Notes under the pieces: model-generated | Databases searched by the model: none | What the model was told of the DNA's origin: nothing | What the model saw: the letters and a program-made list of their open reading frames with translations, nothing else | Translations under genes and position numbers: made by a program | Source of the DNA: DATMER01 sp963844885 | GTDB lineage: Bacteria; Acidobacteriota; Thermoanaerobaculia; Multivoradales; UBA5704 | NCBI GenBank assembly: GCA_963844885.1 | Contig: CAWJQA010000006.1 | Coordinates: 868,001 to 932,000, forward strand | Reading direction: 5' to 3' | DNA: 64,000 nt | In this document: positions 63,019 through 64,000 of the stretch, in pieces | How positions within the stretch are numbered: position 1 is the first letter of the stretch | Layout of the letters: every line of letters starts with the position of its first letter

Positions 63019-64000
63019 ATGCGGCCCAAGAGCGAGAACCGGCCGGGGACACAGACGTGGTCAACGCCGACGGGGAAGCCCCAGCCTGCGCTCACCGTTC
63101 CCGGCCTGACGATCCTCGGCCACCCCCAGATCCAACGGGTCGGCGAGCGGGCGGCGTTGCTCGAGCTCTCGTCGGGCCGGGAAGCGCTCCTGTCGCGGGG
63201 AGAACCGGGGTTCTCTCCGCCGGGTGAGTCGGTTTTCCGGCCGCTCGCCGCTCCCTATCTCAGCCGCCGTCCCTGGCTCCTCCAACCGGCGGCCGGCGGC
63301 GGCGTCCGGTTGCTCCGGGGCGACTCGCCCATGTCTCTCGCCGCCAATGGCGAGCCGGTCGATGGCGAGGCGTCGTTCTCGGCCGCCGAGGTGGATCGCG
63401 GTGTGGTGCTGCTGCTCGCCGGCCAGGTGGTCCTCCTGCTGCATCGCTTCCGCCCGGTCTTTCCCGGCGGCTTGCCACGCTACGGCCTGGTGGGCCTGAG
63501 CGATTCCCTTCTCGACCTCTGCCGCCAGATCGCCCGGGTCGCCGACCTCGACGTCCCGGTGCTGTTGCGCGGCGCATCGGGCACCGGCAAGGAGCTGGTG
63601 GCCGCGGCTCTCCACCGCGCGAGCAGCCGGCGCGACCGGCCGTTCCTGGCGCTCAACATGGGCGCCCTGCCCGCGTCGCTCGCCGCCGCCGAGCTGTTCG
63701 GAGCGACACGGGGAGCCTTCACCGGCGCCGACCAGGCGCGGCGGGGATACTTCCGCCGCGCAAACGGTGGGACGCTCTTCCTCGATGAGATCGGCGAAAC
63801 ACCCCAGGAGGTGCAGCCGCTGCTGCTGCGCGCCCTGGAGAGCGGCGAGCTCCAGCCGCTGGGGAGTGAAGAGACGGCGCGCGTCGACGTGCGCGTTCTC
63901 GCCGCCACCGACTCGGATCTGGAGCAGGCGGTCACCGCCGGGCGCTTCCGCGGTCCGCTCTTGCACCGCCTGGGTGGGTACGCGATCCGCCTTCCTGCCC
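63019..64000 (+). CDS. FHA-like NtrC-family sigma-54 activator, 3'-truncated by window edge
   Basis: At least 327 residues. The N-terminal ~150 residues look like a degenerate FHA domain (LTVPGLTILGHPQIQRVGER, APYLSRRPWLLQP, GEPVDGEASFSAAEVDRGVV). The AAA+ domain follows: GASGTGKE, ELFGATRGAFTGADQ with a canonical GAFTGA, GGTLFLDEIGET and VRVLAATDSD. The frame is open to the window end, so the HTH is not seen. FHA domains bind phospho-threonine, so a Ser/Thr kinase, such as the one at 56.7-59.4 kb, could control it. The weak GGGGGAGATC before the ATG is the only ribosome site. Confidence 0.85.
   Translation, partial: MRPKSENRPGTQTWSTPTGKPQPALTVPGLTILGHPQIQRVGERAALLELSSGREALLSRGEPGFSPPGESVFRPLAAPYLSRRPWLLQPAAGGGVRLLRGDSPMSLAANGEPVDGEASFSAAEVDRGVVLLLAGQVVLLLHRFRPVFPGGLPRYGLVGLSDSLLDLCRQIARVADLDVPVLLRGASGTGKELVAAALHRASSRRDRPFLALNMGALPASLAAAELFGATRGAFTGADQARRGYFRRANGGTLFLDEIGETPQEVQPLLLRALESGELQPLGSEETARVDVRVLAATDSDLEQAVTAGRFRGPLLHRLGGYAIRLPA

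Noticed and set aside
1..64000. tRNA, rRNA or riboswitch genes
   Set aside because: I looked for the usual landmarks (GGTTCGA arms, rRNA conserved words, known aptamer cores) and saw none I can support.

Overview
The window is high-GC bacterial DNA with dense, overlapping gene strings. The gene families suggest a member of the Acidobacteriota (Thermoanaerobaculia-like): Ser/Thr kinases fused to ATPase/TPR regions, a CarboxypepD_reg-type TonB-dependent receptor, AlkP-superfamily enzymes with TPR tails, ELWxxDGT and FG-GAP propellers, XRE-TPR regulators and NtrC-type activators. This assignment is an inference from gene content; no rRNA or tRNA is visible.

Layout. 1-4.7 kb: a partial membrane protein, a ParE-type toxin-antitoxin pair and a SWIM/SNF2 helicase with one frameshift. 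4.8-9.8 kb (minus): coupled DUF2339, DUF3999 and yeast-type cytosine deaminase. 10-13.8 kb: a small gene and a kinase-ATPase-TPR signalling protein. 13.8-22.1 kb (minus): two coupled AlkP-TPR proteins, a TonB-dependent receptor and a secreted cyanophycinase-like peptidase. 22.2-26.4 kb: a gene remnant, two terminators, a class A beta-lactamase homologue, an ELWxxDGT propeller and a repeat array. 26.4-41.9 kb (minus): a long row of genes, in transcription order a quinate-dehydrogenase-like protein, a COG5322 dehydrogenase, a di-haem oxidoreductase, nfeD, slipin, a SPOR protein, lnt, prfB, a GT4 glycosyltransferase, a membrane protein, a NUDIX hydrolase, a RecF-like ATPase and a PIN-like protein. 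From about 32.2 to 41 kb the sequence is full of single-base indels that break even essential genes (prfB, lnt), so sequence quality there is suspect.

42-56 kb is a rearranged accessory region. It holds a lipoprotein, a seven-gene string of small unrecognised proteins containing a His/Cys zinc-binding motif protein, and two tandem XRE-TPR regulators with a nearly identical ~855-bp TPR part. A 40-residue secreted-peptide-like gene lies between the regulators. An IS1380-family element with a 5-bp target duplication splits a GH140-like glycosidase gene; removing the element in silico restores the reading frame. The 5' end of that glycosidase gene is itself fused to a scrap of a third XRE-TPR gene.

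56.1-64 kb looks like a signalling island. A zinc-ribbon Ser/Thr kinase and a GAF-AAA+-Fis activator (coupled, minus strand) are flanked on both sides by plus-strand genes of unknown function. Each of these has a -24/-12 (sigma-54) promoter with exact GG-N10-GC spacing. A second, FHA-like NtrC-type activator starts at 63.0 kb and runs off the edge.

Across the window several intergenic regions carry arrays of short palindromic units on a strict 20-21-bp (two helical turns) lattice: 26.2, 48.9, 55.1 and 62.7 kb. Their core sequences differ but the grammar is the same. These arrays, the XRE-TPR/peptide locus and the sigma-54 island are the best candidates for undescribed biology here.
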